From JBBQUP01 sp038212305 (GTDB lineage: Bacteria > Bacteroidota > Bacteroidia > Bacteroidales > Marinilabiliaceae), in assembly GCA_038212305.1 (NCBI GenBank), contig JBBQUP010000023.1:1-37698 (forward strand): 37,698 nucleotides of DNA, written 5' to 3'. The notes under the pieces were generated by a model. That model saw only the letters and a list, made by a program, of their open reading frames with translations, was not told the origin of the DNA and made no database searches. Shown here piece after piece: positions 8,015 through 17,600 of the stretch; position 1 is the stretch's first letter, and every line of letters starts with the position of its first letter. A program made the position numbers and the translations under genes.

Positions 8015-8611
8015 ATGAAAAAAAACAGTTTCTTTAATAAGGCTACCACTCTAATAGCTTTATTGTTTTTAACTAGCGGCTTTTATTTTCAAGCATCAGC
8101 ACAAACATCAAGCGCTGACAAAAAAGCTGCAGCAATAGCCAAACTTGAAGCTTCGGTTAATACGGCTGAAGCGAATGTAATAAAAGCTGAAAAAGCAATT
8201 GCCAAAGCCGACTCTCTATTTGAAAGTGGAGCTGCGATGCTTTCTGAATCAAAATCAGAAATTAAAGCAAATAGTACAGCTCGAAAAACACTAGATAAAA
8301 CTCATGCTACCGAATTAAAAGTATTAAACAAACAATTAAAATCGAAAGATAAAGCTACTGTAACGCAAGCAAAAGCAGACATCAAAGAATTAGAGACAAA
8401 GTACAAAGCGGAAGTTAAAATAAATGATACTGAATTAAAAGCTATAAATAAAAAGATTGTTGCTGGCAATGCAAATATTACAAAAGGAAAAGCAGCTCAA
8501 AAAACAACTGAAGTTGGTTTAAAAAATGCAGAAATAGCTCTTGAAACTGCTGAGAATAAAAGAGATATGGCAACTGGTTCCGTAGATCCTAAAGGAAAGA
8601 AAAAGAAATAG
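8015..8611 (+). CDS. Exported Ala/Lys-rich coiled-coil protein
   Basis: This 198-residue protein of unknown function has a signal peptide ending ASAQ (residue 30). The rest is almost entirely low-complexity A/K/E sequence with heptad-like spacing, such as ASVNTAEANVIKAEKAIAKA and ELKVLNKQLKSKDKATVTQ, and ends in KGKKKK. It has no cysteine and no catalytic motif. It is probably a periplasmic or envelope helical spacer protein. A strong terminator follows at 8639-8676, so it ends a transcript that may begin with the SprB-repeat gene. Confidence 0.75.
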   Translation: MKKNSFFNKATTLIALLFLTSGFYFQASAQTSSADKKAAAIAKLEASVNTAEANVIKAEKAIAKADSLFESGAAMLSESKSEIKANSTARKTLDKTHATELKVLNKQLKSKDKATVTQAKADIKELETKYKAEVKINDTELKAINKKIVAGNANITKGKAAQKTTEVGLKNAEIALETAENKRDMATGSVDPKGKKKK

Positions 8612-8638
8612 ATCTCAAAGCTTTAATAGTAAATCCTA

Positions 8639-8676
8639 AACCGGGAATTTCAATAATAGAGTATTGATTCCCGGTT
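8639..8676 (+). terminator. Rho-independent terminator after the coiled-coil gene
   Basis: AACCGGGAAT (8639-8648) pairs perfectly with ATTCCCGGTT (8667-8676). The downstream side is T-rich (ATTTATTTTAG). It starts 28 bp after the stop codon at 8611. Confidence 0.8.
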
Positions 8677-8724
8677 ATTTATTTTAGCCCGTACAATCAT
8701 TTTGATTGAAAAAAGACAAATATT

Positions 8725-8960
8725 TATTGGTAAGTGATAGTAACGTTTTGCTCCTTGACTTAAAACCCTTTTCACACCTGTATCTCCATTATGCAATACA
8801 ACTACGAGATTAATGATTGCCAATCCTAAACAAGTACTTTTTTTTACCATCAGTTGGACGAATACATGTTGTTTGAAAATAATTAAATCGCTTTTGTTGC
8901 TCATATTCAGGCATGCCTTTCCAATTACCAATCGCCACTATAAATTTTGAAGCACAACAA
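8725..8960 (-). pseudogene. Frameshifted histidine-kinase ATPase-domain remnant
   Basis: On the minus strand one frame reads WKGMPEYEQQKRFNYFQTT, then CIRPTDGKKK. This matches the G1-to-F-box stretch of a HATPase_c domain (normally DTGxGMPxxxQxxIFxxF). Near 8845 the similarity moves to another frame and continues CLGLAIINLVVVLHNGDTGV, then KRVLSQGAKRYYHLPI. That matches the G2 box and end of the domain (normally GTGLGLAI...ELHxGxI...S..GxGSxFxFxLPI). The expected DTG and GTG are degraded. The rest of the kinase is gone, so this is a relic. I infer an old insertion or gene loss in this spot. Confidence 0.7.
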
Positions 8961-9086
8961 GGACGTTTTTCTCATTTACCTTAGCAAGCATAACATCACT
9001 AATTACTCTTTGCAAGAAAACGCTGAATACTGCATTACACTCGTTTTTTTCTTGCCGACATTCGTATTTTTCATCGATCGATACGC

Positions 9087-9109
9087 TAATTTAAAATAAT
9101 TTTAAATTA
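9087..9109. promoter_or_regulatory. Perfect AT palindrome, possible operator
   Basis: TAATTTAAAA and TTTTAAATTA are perfect inverted 10-mers separated by TAA. The site lies about 180-200 bp upstream of the Nudix regulator start at 9290. In such AT-rich DNA it may be chance, but a self-regulatory site is plausible. Confidence 0.35.
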
Positions 9110-9175
9110 ATACACTAGTTCACTTTTAACCTCTTTTTTGAACATCATATTTTATACGGCTTGTAAGTGTATTAA
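9107..9175. promoter_or_regulatory. Spaced inverted repeat upstream of the Nudix regulator
   Basis: TTAATACACT (9107-9116) and AGTGTATTAA (9166-9175) are a perfect inverted pair 49 bp apart. The spacing would suit two half-sites bound with looping, or simply two copies of one asymmetric site. The nearest gene is the NrtR-like regulator of the cellobiose operon. Confidence 0.35.
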
Positions 9176-9289
9176 ATACAATTTGACATTGAAATAATAT
9201 CATTCAATTAAATCATTGTGTTTGAATATAAAATAAACAATTGTAATTTAGCAAAACAATTACTTAGTGTACAAACAACACATAATATC

Positions 9290-10036
9290 ATGTCTGTAAA
9301 AGTTCCAATCATTAATTCATATATCTCGGTAGATTGCGTCGTATTTGGATTTGATGGTGAAAAACTAAATGTATTGCTGGTTGATCGAACCTTATTAGAT
9401 AAATCAACCGGTGAATTACAATTTACAGATTTGACTCTTACGGGAAATCACATTTTCGAAAAAGAAGATATTAGTGAAGCAGCCAATCGAATACTTTTTG
9501 ATTTAACAGGCTTAACAGGTATCTATCTTAATCAATTCAGCGTTTTTGCGCATCCCGACAGGCTTAAACACCCCAATGATACAAAATGGTTATTAGCTAA
9601 TAATAGGGATCCTGATTCGAGAATTATTTCAATTGGATACTATTCACTACTCGCAAGCCAAAAAGTTAATTTAGAATGGAAGGGTCGTAATGTAAAATGG
9701 TATCCTGTATCCGAAATTGGAACTTTAGCATTCGACCATAATAAGATACTACTTGACGCACTGACATCTCTTAGATATAATCTTAAAAATGAACCTATTG
9801 GCTTTGAGCTGTTGCCCACTAAATTCACATTATCTCAACTTCAAAAAGTTTACGAAGTTATTTTAGGAACTACCCTTGATAAGCGTAATTTCAGAAAAAA
9901 AATTTCCCGAATGACCTACTTAATTCCTTTAGAAGAGAAGCAAAAAAGTGTTGCACATAAGCCTGCTAAACTTTTTTTATTTAGTAAGGATGTTTATGAA
10001 AAAACAAAAAAAGAACTATTCGATTTTTCAATCTAA
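9290..10036 (+). CDS. NrtR-family Nudix-domain transcriptional regulator
   Basis: This 248-residue protein has an N-terminal Nudix-like fold and a C-terminal winged helix. The Nudix part begins SVKVPIINSYISVDCVVFGF and includes EDISEAANRILFDLTGLTGI, where the catalytic Nudix box (REUxEE) is degraded, as expected of regulators that bind a ligand but do not hydrolyse it. The winged helix (FTLSQLQKVYEVILGTTLDK, then RNFRKKISRM) is typical of NrtR/AraR-type regulators. I chose ATG 9290 because family members begin just before this strand; a GTG at 9218 would add 24 poorly conserved residues. It sits 12 bp before the sugar symporter gene, so it probably senses a sugar derivative and controls this operon. 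Confidence 0.85.
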   Translation: MSVKVPIINSYISVDCVVFGFDGEKLNVLLVDRTLLDKSTGELQFTDLTLTGNHIFEKEDISEAANRILFDLTGLTGIYLNQFSVFAHPDRLKHPNDTKWLLANNRDPDSRIISIGYYSLLASQKVNLEWKGRNVKWYPVSEIGTLAFDHNKILLDALTSLRYNLKNEPIGFELLPTKFTLSQLQKVYEVILGTTLDKRNFRKKISRMTYLIPLEEKQKSVAHKPAKLFLFSKDVYEKTKKELFDFSI

Positions 10037-10048
10037 TTTTAATACAAC

Positions 10049-11656
10049 GTGGAAAGAATAAAGCTTAAAGAAAAGATTGGTTATGCACTAGGTGATGGAG
10101 CAGCGAATATAGCATGGCGAGGTGTTTCAACTTTCCTATTCATATTTTATACTGATGTATTTGGAATAAATCCAGCAGCAGTGGGATTGCTTATGTTAAT
10201 TACTCGATCGAGCGATGGAGTAAGTGATGTGCTTATGGGAATTATTGGCGATCGAACAAATACTAGATATGGTAAATTCCGTCCTTGGATTTTATGGTCT
10301 GCTATTCCTCTTGGTGTAATATTATCACTCTTATTTTTTGCTCCAGACCTCAGTTATTCAGGCAAAGTTATATACGCTTACACAACTTACATTTTATTCA
10401 CACTAATTTATACTGCTAACAATATTGCTTATGGTGCATTAATGGCTGTAATGACAGGCGACGACAAAGAACGAACCAGTATAGGCTCTTACCGCATGGT
10501 AGGTGCATTTACTGGAGGTATGCTGGTTCAGGGTGCTTTATTATTTTTAGTTGCCTACTATGGGAATATTAAACCAACTATTCAAGTTAATAAGTTAGAT
10601 ACTTCAAAATATGAAATTACTGTATCTAGTGCAAAAGATGTAGAAAATGTAAACATCAAAACCGAAAATGGCATTGCCCTTTTCTCATGGGCTGACAGAA
10701 CAATTGCCGATAGTTTGAACACGCCAACTCCAAGTAAAAGTTTTTCTATGAAAGCTGATACGCATTATTCCTTTCTTATTGAGGGAGAACCTAATATTGA
10801 AGCCACAAGTATTTCTATCATCGATCAAAAACGTGGTTATAGCCATTCGATATATTTGATGTCGGTAGTATTAGCAATAATAATGTTAATAACCTTTTAT
10901 TCAACCAAGGAACGAATAAAACCCCCTAAAGCTCAACAACCCAATCTAAAACAAGATTTTAAAGACTTAATAGATAACCGTCCTTGGTTAATCTTATTGA
11001 TAGTTGGACTGTTGTTTAATATATACAACGCCATTAAACAGGGTATTGTAGTAATATACTTTACACATTACTTACATAATCAATTGTTGGCCGGTTCGTT
11101 TATGGTTGGACTCATGTTAGCCTCCATTGCAGGTGCTATGATTACTGCTCCTTTAGGCAAACGATTAGGCAAACGCAAATTATTTATGTATGCACTCATA
11201 TTCTCGGGTGTAGTAAATGCCCTATTTATTTTTTGCAAGCCCGACAATATCGGAGCTATATACTCTATTGGTATAATTTCGGAGTTTGGAGCGGCCATAT
11301 TCCCTACCCTATTCTTTGCCATGTTAGGTGATGTGGCAGATTATTCCGAATTTAAAAATGGTCGTCGGGCAACAGGATTAATTTACTCAGCAGGATCTTT
11401 TGTCACCAAGTTTGGAGGCGGAGTGGCTGGTGCTATTATTGGTTTAGTTTTAGCCTCGTTTCACTATAACGGACAGGATGCTATTGCAATAAAAGGATCA
11501 CTGCCAGGAATCGTGATGTTAATGAGCTGGATACCAGCCTTAATTGCTATTGCAGCTGCGGGAATAATGACTTTATATCCACTTAATCAACACAAATTGG
11601 ATGTTATAACAATTGAATTAAACAACCGAAGAATAAACGAAGCTGCAATTTCGTAA
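10049..11656 (+). CDS. GPH-family sugar:cation symporter
   Basis: This 535-residue inner-membrane transporter has the glycoside-pentoside-hexuronide (MelB-like) signature at about 55-78 (DGVSDVLMGIIGDRTNTRYG, then KFRPW) and about 12 predicted helices. It starts at GTG 10049, right at the conserved N-terminus MERIKLKEKIGYALGDGAAN. Between TM5 and TM6 there is an unusual polar insertion of about 95 residues (172-266), predicted periplasmic, which explains why it exceeds the usual 450-480. It lies between the Nudix regulator and cellobiose phosphorylase, so cellobiose or a related disaccharide is the likely substrate. Part of this gene is duplicated in decayed form at about 14400-14590. Confidence 0.9.
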   Translation: MERIKLKEKIGYALGDGAANIAWRGVSTFLFIFYTDVFGINPAAVGLLMLITRSSDGVSDVLMGIIGDRTNTRYGKFRPWILWSAIPLGVILSLLFFAPDLSYSGKVIYAYTTYILFTLIYTANNIAYGALMAVMTGDDKERTSIGSYRMVGAFTGGMLVQGALLFLVAYYGNIKPTIQVNKLDTSKYEITVSSAKDVENVNIKTENGIALFSWADRTIADSLNTPTPSKSFSMKADTHYSFLIEGEPNIEATSISIIDQKRGYSHSIYLMSVVLAIIMLITFYSTKERIKPPKAQQPNLKQDFKDLIDNRPWLILLIVGLLFNIYNAIKQGIVVIYFTHYLHNQLLAGSFMVGLMLASIAGAMITAPLGKRLGKRKLFMYALIFSGVVNALFIFCKPDNIGAIYSIGIISEFGAAIFPTLFFAMLGDVADYSEFKNGRRATGLIYSAGSFVTKFGGGVAGAIIGLVLASFHYNGQDAIAIKGSLPGIVMLMSWIPALIAIAAAGIMTLYPLNQHKLDVITIELNNRRINEAAIS

Positions 11657-11718
11657 CCATCTGACTCGTGATTAATACAATGAAACTGTAAAAAATAAAC
11701 AATTAAATATTTTGACTT

Positions 11719-14154
11719 ATGAAATTTGGATATTTTGATGATTTAAAGAGAGAATATGTGATAACAAATCCATCCACACCGTGGCCATGGATAAATTATT
11801 TGGGGAATCAAGATTTCTTTTCATTAATATCAAATACTGCAGGCGGATATTCATTTTATAAAGACGCGAAATTTCGTCGTCTCACCAGGTATCGATATAA
11901 CAACGTTCCTATTGATATGGGTGGAAGATATTTTTATATCAAAGAAGGAAATACGATATGGAATCCGGGTTTTAAACCTACTCAAACATCGCTTGATAAA
12001 TATGAATGTCGGCATGGCATGAGTTACACCCGAATTTTAAGCGAAAAAGATGGATTAGCAGCTGAAGTACTATTTTTTGTGCCAAATGATTTTTGGGGAG
12101 AAGTTCAAAAATTGAGTTTGAAAAACAATACAGACCAACCCAAGTCATTTAAACTATTCTCCTTTGCCGAATGGGCTTTATGGAATGCTGAAGATGACAT
12201 GACTAATTTTCAACGAAATTTCTCAACAGGTGAAGTTGAAGTTGAAGGATCGGTCATCTACCATAAAACCGAATACAAAGAGAGACGAAATCATTTCGCA
12301 TTTTACTCGGTTAATCAGCCCATTCAAGGATTTGATACCGATAGAGAATCATTTATTGGACTACACAATGGATTTCAAAATCCAGAAGCTGTTATTGATG
12401 GACAACCCAAGAATAGCGAAGCTCATGGATGGTCTCCTATTGCATCTCACTATTTTGAGATTGAATTAAATCCAGGCGAGGAAAAAGAACTGGTTTTTGT
12501 TCTTGGATATGTCGAAAACGATGAGGATAAAAAATGGCAATCAAAAGGCATTATCAATAAAGAGAAAGCCTATGGCATGATTGAAAAATTCAATACGCCG
12601 GAAAAAGTAAATAATTCGCTACTCGAATTGAAACATTTTTGGGATAAACTACTAAATGTTTACAACCTCAAAAGCGGTGATGAAAAGCTCGACCGTATGG
12701 TAAATGTTTGGAATCAATATCAATGCATGGTCACATTTAATATGTCCCGAAGTGCTAGTTTTTTTGAGAGTGGTATTGGTCGTGGTATGGGCTTTAGGGA
12801 TTCCAATCAAGATATAATTGGTTTTGTGCATCAAATACCCCAAAAAGCAAAAGAACGAATTTTAGATATTGCTGCTACTCAGTTCGAAGATGGAGGGTGT
12901 TATCATCAATATCAGCCTTTAACAAAAAAAGGAAATAATGTTGTTGGAGGAAATTTTAATGATGATCCTCTTTGGCTAATTCTCTCAACCACAACCTATA
13001 TCAAAGAGACTGGTGACTTCTCTATTTTAGATGAGCAAGTGCCATTTGACAATGATGAAACCAAGGCCAAGAGTTTATTTGAACATTTAAAAGTATCGTT
13101 TTATCATGTGGTTAATAATTTAGGTCCTCATGGTCTTCCTCTGATAGGCCGCGCAGATTGGAATGATTGCTTAAACTTAAATTGTTTTTCGTCTAATCCA
13201 AACGAATCATTTCAAACAACTGAAAATAAAAAAGGTGGAACAGCAGAATCACTGATGATTGCAGGATTATTTGTTGTTTATGGCCGTGAATTCGCCAAAC
13301 TCTGCTTGCGTATAAAAAAGAATCATGAAGCTGGGCAAATCCACGATCATGTTGAAAAAATGGTTACTATTATTAAGCAACATGGCTGGGATGGCAATTG
13401 GTTCTTAAGAGCGTATGATTTTTATGGGAAAAAAGTTGGATCGAAGGAAAATGATGAAGGTAAAATATTTATTGAATCACAAGGCTGGTGTTCAATGGCC
13501 GAAATTGGACTAGAAGAGGGCATGGTGAAGAAGTCGCTCGATTCAGTAAAAGAACACTTAGATTGCAAATATGGTATAGTACTAAATAATCCAGCATTTA
13601 CAAAATACTATATCGAATATGGTGAAATATCAACTTATCCTGCTGGATATAAAGAAAATGCAGGGATTTTCACTCACAATAATCCTTGGATAATTATTGG
13701 AGAAACTATCCTTGGACGTGGCAATGAAGCTTGGGATTATTATCAAAAGATCTGCCCTGCTTATTTGGAAGAAATTAGTGATTTACATAAAGTTGAACCT
13801 TATGTGTACTGTCAAATGATAGCCGGAAAGGATGCTTTTAAACCCGGAGAAGGCAAAAATAGTTGGTTAACTGGTACTGCAGCATGGAATTACTATGCAA
13901 TAACACAGTATATTCTTGGTATTAAACCCGATTATGATGGATTAATAATCGATCCTTGTATTCCAAATACCATGGGTAATTATACTGTTACTCGCCAATT
14001 TAGGGGTGCTACATATATAATCGAGATTAATAATCCCAACAAAATATCAAAAGGAATTAAATCTATTAAAGTCAATGGAGAAGAAATAAAAGGTAATATA
14101 ATTCCCATCCTTGCATCGGGGAACCATTCAATAATTGTAGAGATGGGACTTTAA
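11719..14154 (+). CDS. GH94 cellobiose phosphorylase
   Basis: This 811-residue cytoplasmic enzyme is the expected length for GH94 cellobiose phosphorylase. The N-terminal beta-sandwich domain begins MKFGYFDDLKREYVITNPST and includes PWPWINYLGNQDFFSLIS. The catalytic (alpha/alpha)6 barrel includes FRDSNQDIIGFVHQIPQKAK near 357 and the motif RADWNDCLNLN at 478-488, whose DWND holds the general acid Asp. Near the C-terminus GKNSWLTGTAAWNYYA matches the phosphate-side region. By family it converts cellobiose and phosphate to alpha-glucose 1-phosphate and glucose. The linked symporter supports intracellular phosphorolysis of imported disaccharide. Chitobiose phosphorylase is a less likely alternative. 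Confidence 0.92.
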   Translation: MKFGYFDDLKREYVITNPSTPWPWINYLGNQDFFSLISNTAGGYSFYKDAKFRRLTRYRYNNVPIDMGGRYFYIKEGNTIWNPGFKPTQTSLDKYECRHGMSYTRILSEKDGLAAEVLFFVPNDFWGEVQKLSLKNNTDQPKSFKLFSFAEWALWNAEDDMTNFQRNFSTGEVEVEGSVIYHKTEYKERRNHFAFYSVNQPIQGFDTDRESFIGLHNGFQNPEAVIDGQPKNSEAHGWSPIASHYFEIELNPGEEKELVFVLGYVENDEDKKWQSKGIINKEKAYGMIEKFNTPEKVNNSLLELKHFWDKLLNVYNLKSGDEKLDRMVNVWNQYQCMVTFNMSRSASFFESGIGRGMGFRDSNQDIIGFVHQIPQKAKERILDIAATQFEDGGCYHQYQPLTKKGNNVVGGNFNDDPLWLILSTTTYIKETGDFSILDEQVPFDNDETKAKSLFEHLKVSFYHVVNNLGPHGLPLIGRADWNDCLNLNCFSSNPNESFQTTENKKGGTAESLMIAGLFVVYGREFAKLCLRIKKNHEAGQIHDHVEKMVTIIKQHGWDGNWFLRAYDFYGKKVGSKENDEGKIFIESQGWCSMAEIGLEEGMVKKSLDSVKEHLDCKYGIVLNNPAFTKYYIEYGEISTYPAGYKENAGIFTHNNPWIIIGETILGRGNEAWDYYQKICPAYLEEISDLHKVEPYVYCQMIAGKDAFKPGEGKNSWLTGTAAWNYYAITQYILGIKPDYDGLIIDPCIPNTMGNYTVTRQFRGATYIIEINNPNKISKGIKSIKVNGEEIKGNIIPILASGNHSIIVEMGL

Positions 14155-14346
14155 ATCAACTTTATTAATAATATCAAAAGACATTATTATGATGACTTTG
14201 ACTAATACAATGATCTGAAATGCCATTTTGAAAATAATGATGACCTTGCTCATATAGCCAATTCTATGCATTTTGCAATAATGGAAGTTGGGTGTGCTGA
14301 TACAAACCCAATTGCGACACATAGTGATATAATTCTCATTAATCAA
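14155..14346. other. Degenerate stretch, possible coding relic
   Basis: No intact gene is present. One plus frame stays open between stops at about 14212 and 14360 and reads YNDLKCHFENNDDLAHIANS, then MHFAIMEVGCADTNPIATHS, which has a protein-like composition but lacks a start. I do not recognise the family. It may be a remnant left with the inverted repeat and symporter fragment that follow. Confidence 0.35.
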
Positions 14347-14405
14347 CTAGTGTTGTGTTAACTTGAAATTGACGGATAAAGTCTTTTAAGCAAACACAAC
14401 ACTAG
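14347..14405. repeat. 59-bp segment bounded by a perfect 13-bp inverted repeat
   Basis: CTAGTGTTGTGTT (14347-14359) and AACACAACACTAG (14393-14405) are exact reverse complements enclosing 33 bp. The layout looks like the joined ends of an insertion sequence or a miniature element, though no transposase is present. The right arm runs directly into the duplicated symporter fragment: the shared hexamer CACTAG occurs at the matching point of the intact gene (10088-10093). Confidence 0.75.
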
Positions 14406-14590
14406 GTGATGGACAGCGAATAAAGCATAGCGAGGTGTTTTCGACTTTCCTATTTATATTAGACACTGATGTATCTGGAATAAATCCAGCAGCAGTGGAA
14501 TTGCTTATGCTATTTTGTCGATCGAACGACGGAGTAAGTGATGTGCTTATGGGAATTATTGGCGATCGAACAAATACTAAATTATCTAAA
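14400..14590 (+). pseudogene. Decayed partial copy of the GPH symporter gene
   Basis: This segment is a recognisable copy of about 10088-10275 of the symporter gene, with scattered substitutions and small indels. One frame reads FSTFLFILDTDVSGINPAAV, then ELLMLFCRSNDGVSDVLMGI and IGDRTNTK, against FSTFLF.. in the intact protein. It lacks the start and most of the gene, and similarity ends abruptly near 14590. It is a non-functional partial duplication lying just upstream of the HTCS gene. Confidence 0.9.
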
Positions 14591-14657
14591 TTGGCACTAT
14601 TCATTTTCTCTTGTTCGTATTTTCACTATTTTTGATTTCCAACTAAAAAAATCTGGC

Positions 14658-17600
14658 GTGCTTTTACATTCTTTCAGGGTAAGAAATATAAAAATCATTC
14701 TCATTGAGATTTTTTGCTTTTTTTCATTTTATGCTCCAGCGCAAAACGCTATTCGCTTCGATCGGTTTTCAACCCTTGATGGTTTAGGGAGCAATACGAT
14801 ATTTGACATTGTTCAAGATGACAAAGGGTTCTTGTGGTTTGCCACTTACGATGGCCTATCGAGGTACAGTGGTTATGACTTTGAAAATTTCAAGCCTGAC
14901 CAGAATAATCATGGTCTAATTGGTTCCAATATCATTAATGTGCTTGAACTTGATTCGTTGGGACAAATATGGTATGGCACTATTGGTACAGGCTTATCAG
15001 TTTTTAATCCTGTTACAGGTTATTTTAAAAATTATCAAGCCAAAATTGATAACTCAAATGGCTTATCCGACAATAACGTGTTTGCCATTTGTCATATTGG
15101 TAAAAAAGTATGGATAGGCACAACCGTTGGACTCGATATTCTGGATTTGGAAACAGATTCAATTTCATCCTATTCACTAATTGATTATGGTGTTTCAAAC
15201 AATATAAAAGCAATTATAAAAGATACAGGTAATTGCGTTTGGGTAGGTACTACTCGAGGTGCAGTACTATTAAAAGGTAATGATACCGGATTATCTATAG
15301 GGCACTCTTTTTTGCTTAATCAATCTATATTTAGCGGAAACATCAACAAGCTTCATATCGATGGGTTAGGCAATTTATGGACGGTGACTGCCAATAAAAT
15401 TAGATCTATCCATTATGAGCCAGCATCTGGTTTTAAGGAAATAATTTCATTGGATGTCGAAGAAGTCTTTAAGAAAACAGGTATTCGAACCATTTTTAAT
15501 ACACTAAATAGCTACACAACAAATAACTTCTGGGTGGGTACTGAAAATGGATTATTTAATTTTGATACGGAAAATAATTCAATTATTTGGTCGCAGAACG
15601 AACGCTTTAATAGTGAAAGCTTGTCGGGGAACCGTGTTTTGAGTTTATTAAAAGACAGGGAAGGTCTTTTATGGGTTGGAACGCGCTTGAATGGAGTCAA
15701 TAAGATTGATCCATACACACAGCCTTTTGCTAGGTTCATGGAGCATTTGAGTGATTCATTGGGTATGATGAGTAACGATGTGCGGACCATTGCCAAAGAT
15801 AGCAAGGGAAACCTTTGGATAGGTTATCGAAATGAGGGACTGGATTGCTATAAAATTAACCAGAATAAATATGTTCATTTTAAGCATATCACCGAAAAGA
15901 AGGAAAGCTTGCCGTCAAACATTGTGAGATGCGTTTATGAGGATCGAAAAGGACGTTTATGGTTGGGGACTTCAGCTGGTTTATCACAAATTATTCCGAA
16001 TGGAACTTCCTTTCGATTTAAGAGTTATTCCGAAAAATTAGCCCAGCATATAGAGGATCTTGGAGTGGTTTATGAAATTATGCAGGATTCCAAAGATTGT
16101 TTGTGGCTAGGTACCACAAGAGGTTTAATTCATTACGACATTGATAGAAACTCAGCCACAGCTTACCTTCAGGAAAATAGCAAGATGATTGGGAATAGGA
16201 ATTTTATTCGTTCGATAGCAGAAGATCAAAAAGGCCATTTATGGGTAGCCACCGATGGAGGTGGTATTGCAAAGCTTAATCCTGAATCGGAACAATTTAT
16301 AAATTACCAATCCTGTCTGACAGATGAAGGTAGCTTATCTCACAATAAAGTGTATTGCCTATTGTTCGATTCTCAAAACCATTTATGGGCTGGCACTCAC
16401 AGTGGTTTAAACCGGATGAATGAAGATGGTAGTTTTACGGTTTTTGATGAAACAATGGGTTTGGCCAATAATTTGGTGTACAGCATTCTGGAAGATGAAA
16501 AAGGAGATTTTTGGATCTCTACAGCCAATGGTCTTTCGCGTTTTAATCCCAAGAAAGGCGTGTTTAATAATTACTTGCAAGGTTTCGAATTTTCAGACGA
16601 TGCATGGTGGCAGAGCACTAACGGAGAGATTTATATGGGGGGATTGAATGGCTTTTTTAAATTCTATCCCAATCAAATAAAGGACAACCTTGTGCCACCA
16701 ATCGTATCAATAGTTGGAATGAGCTTGCAGAACAAAAAATTAAATGTTGGTGAGGATATTGATGGGGGTGGCATCATTTTAAGTAAGCCAATTTCTGAAA
16801 CTAAGCAATTGGATTTGGCCCATAATCAAAACTTTTTTTCTTTCGATTTATTGGCCATATCATTATCAAAGCCTAATCAAGTAAAGTATCAATATCAATT
16901 AGAGGGTTTTAATGCTAGTTGGGTCGATGTGGATCCGAGTGTAAGATCGGCCGTGTTTACGAATGTGCCATATGGAAAATACCGTTTCAAGGTACATGCC
17001 GCAAATGCCGATGGTATTTGGAGTGATGAGAAATATTTAACCATTTTCATTCGCCCAGCCTATTACCAAACGGCCTTGTTTAAGCTGGCTACGGCTTTCA
17101 TAATTATTTTGCTCATTTTTATTGGTTATCGGTTGAGATTAAGGAATTTAATGTTGCAGAAAAAACGATTAATTGTAGAGGTTGAGGAGAAAACAAAAGC
17201 ATTACGTCTTAAAAAAGAAGCCATAGAAAAGCAAAACCTACTTTTAAAGACTCAAAAAATAGAGATTGAAAACCAGCGCGATAAAGTGTTGGAAATGACA
17301 GGTAAGATACATGCTGCTGACGAACAGAAAATGTGGTTTTTCACGAATATATCCCACGAAATACGAACTCCTCTGACTCTAATCGCTGGTCCGGTTGAGC
17401 AAATTATGGAATCGATGACCGAAGCAGATAGCCATTTTGAAAAGCTACTATTGGTAAAGAAAAATACACAACGGCTATTGAAATTGGTTAATCAGTTATT
17501 GGATTTTCGTAAAATTGATACCGGTCACATGCCAGTTCAAAAGTCAATAGGCGATTTGAAGAGTTTTATTGTAGAGCTGTTTAAAGCCTTTGTTAACCAA

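Noticed and set aside
8650..8931. Minus-strand frame read as an intact 93-residue gene
   Set aside because: It covers only the second half of a frameshifted HATPase relic, and the motifs are degraded.
9218..9289. GTG start giving a longer Nudix regulator
   Set aside because: It adds 24 low-complexity residues not seen at the start of the family; ATG 9290 fits the conserved N-terminus.
14128..14346. Minus-strand frame at the end of the phosphorylase gene
   Set aside because: It overlaps the gene end and gap, with no motif or conserved start.
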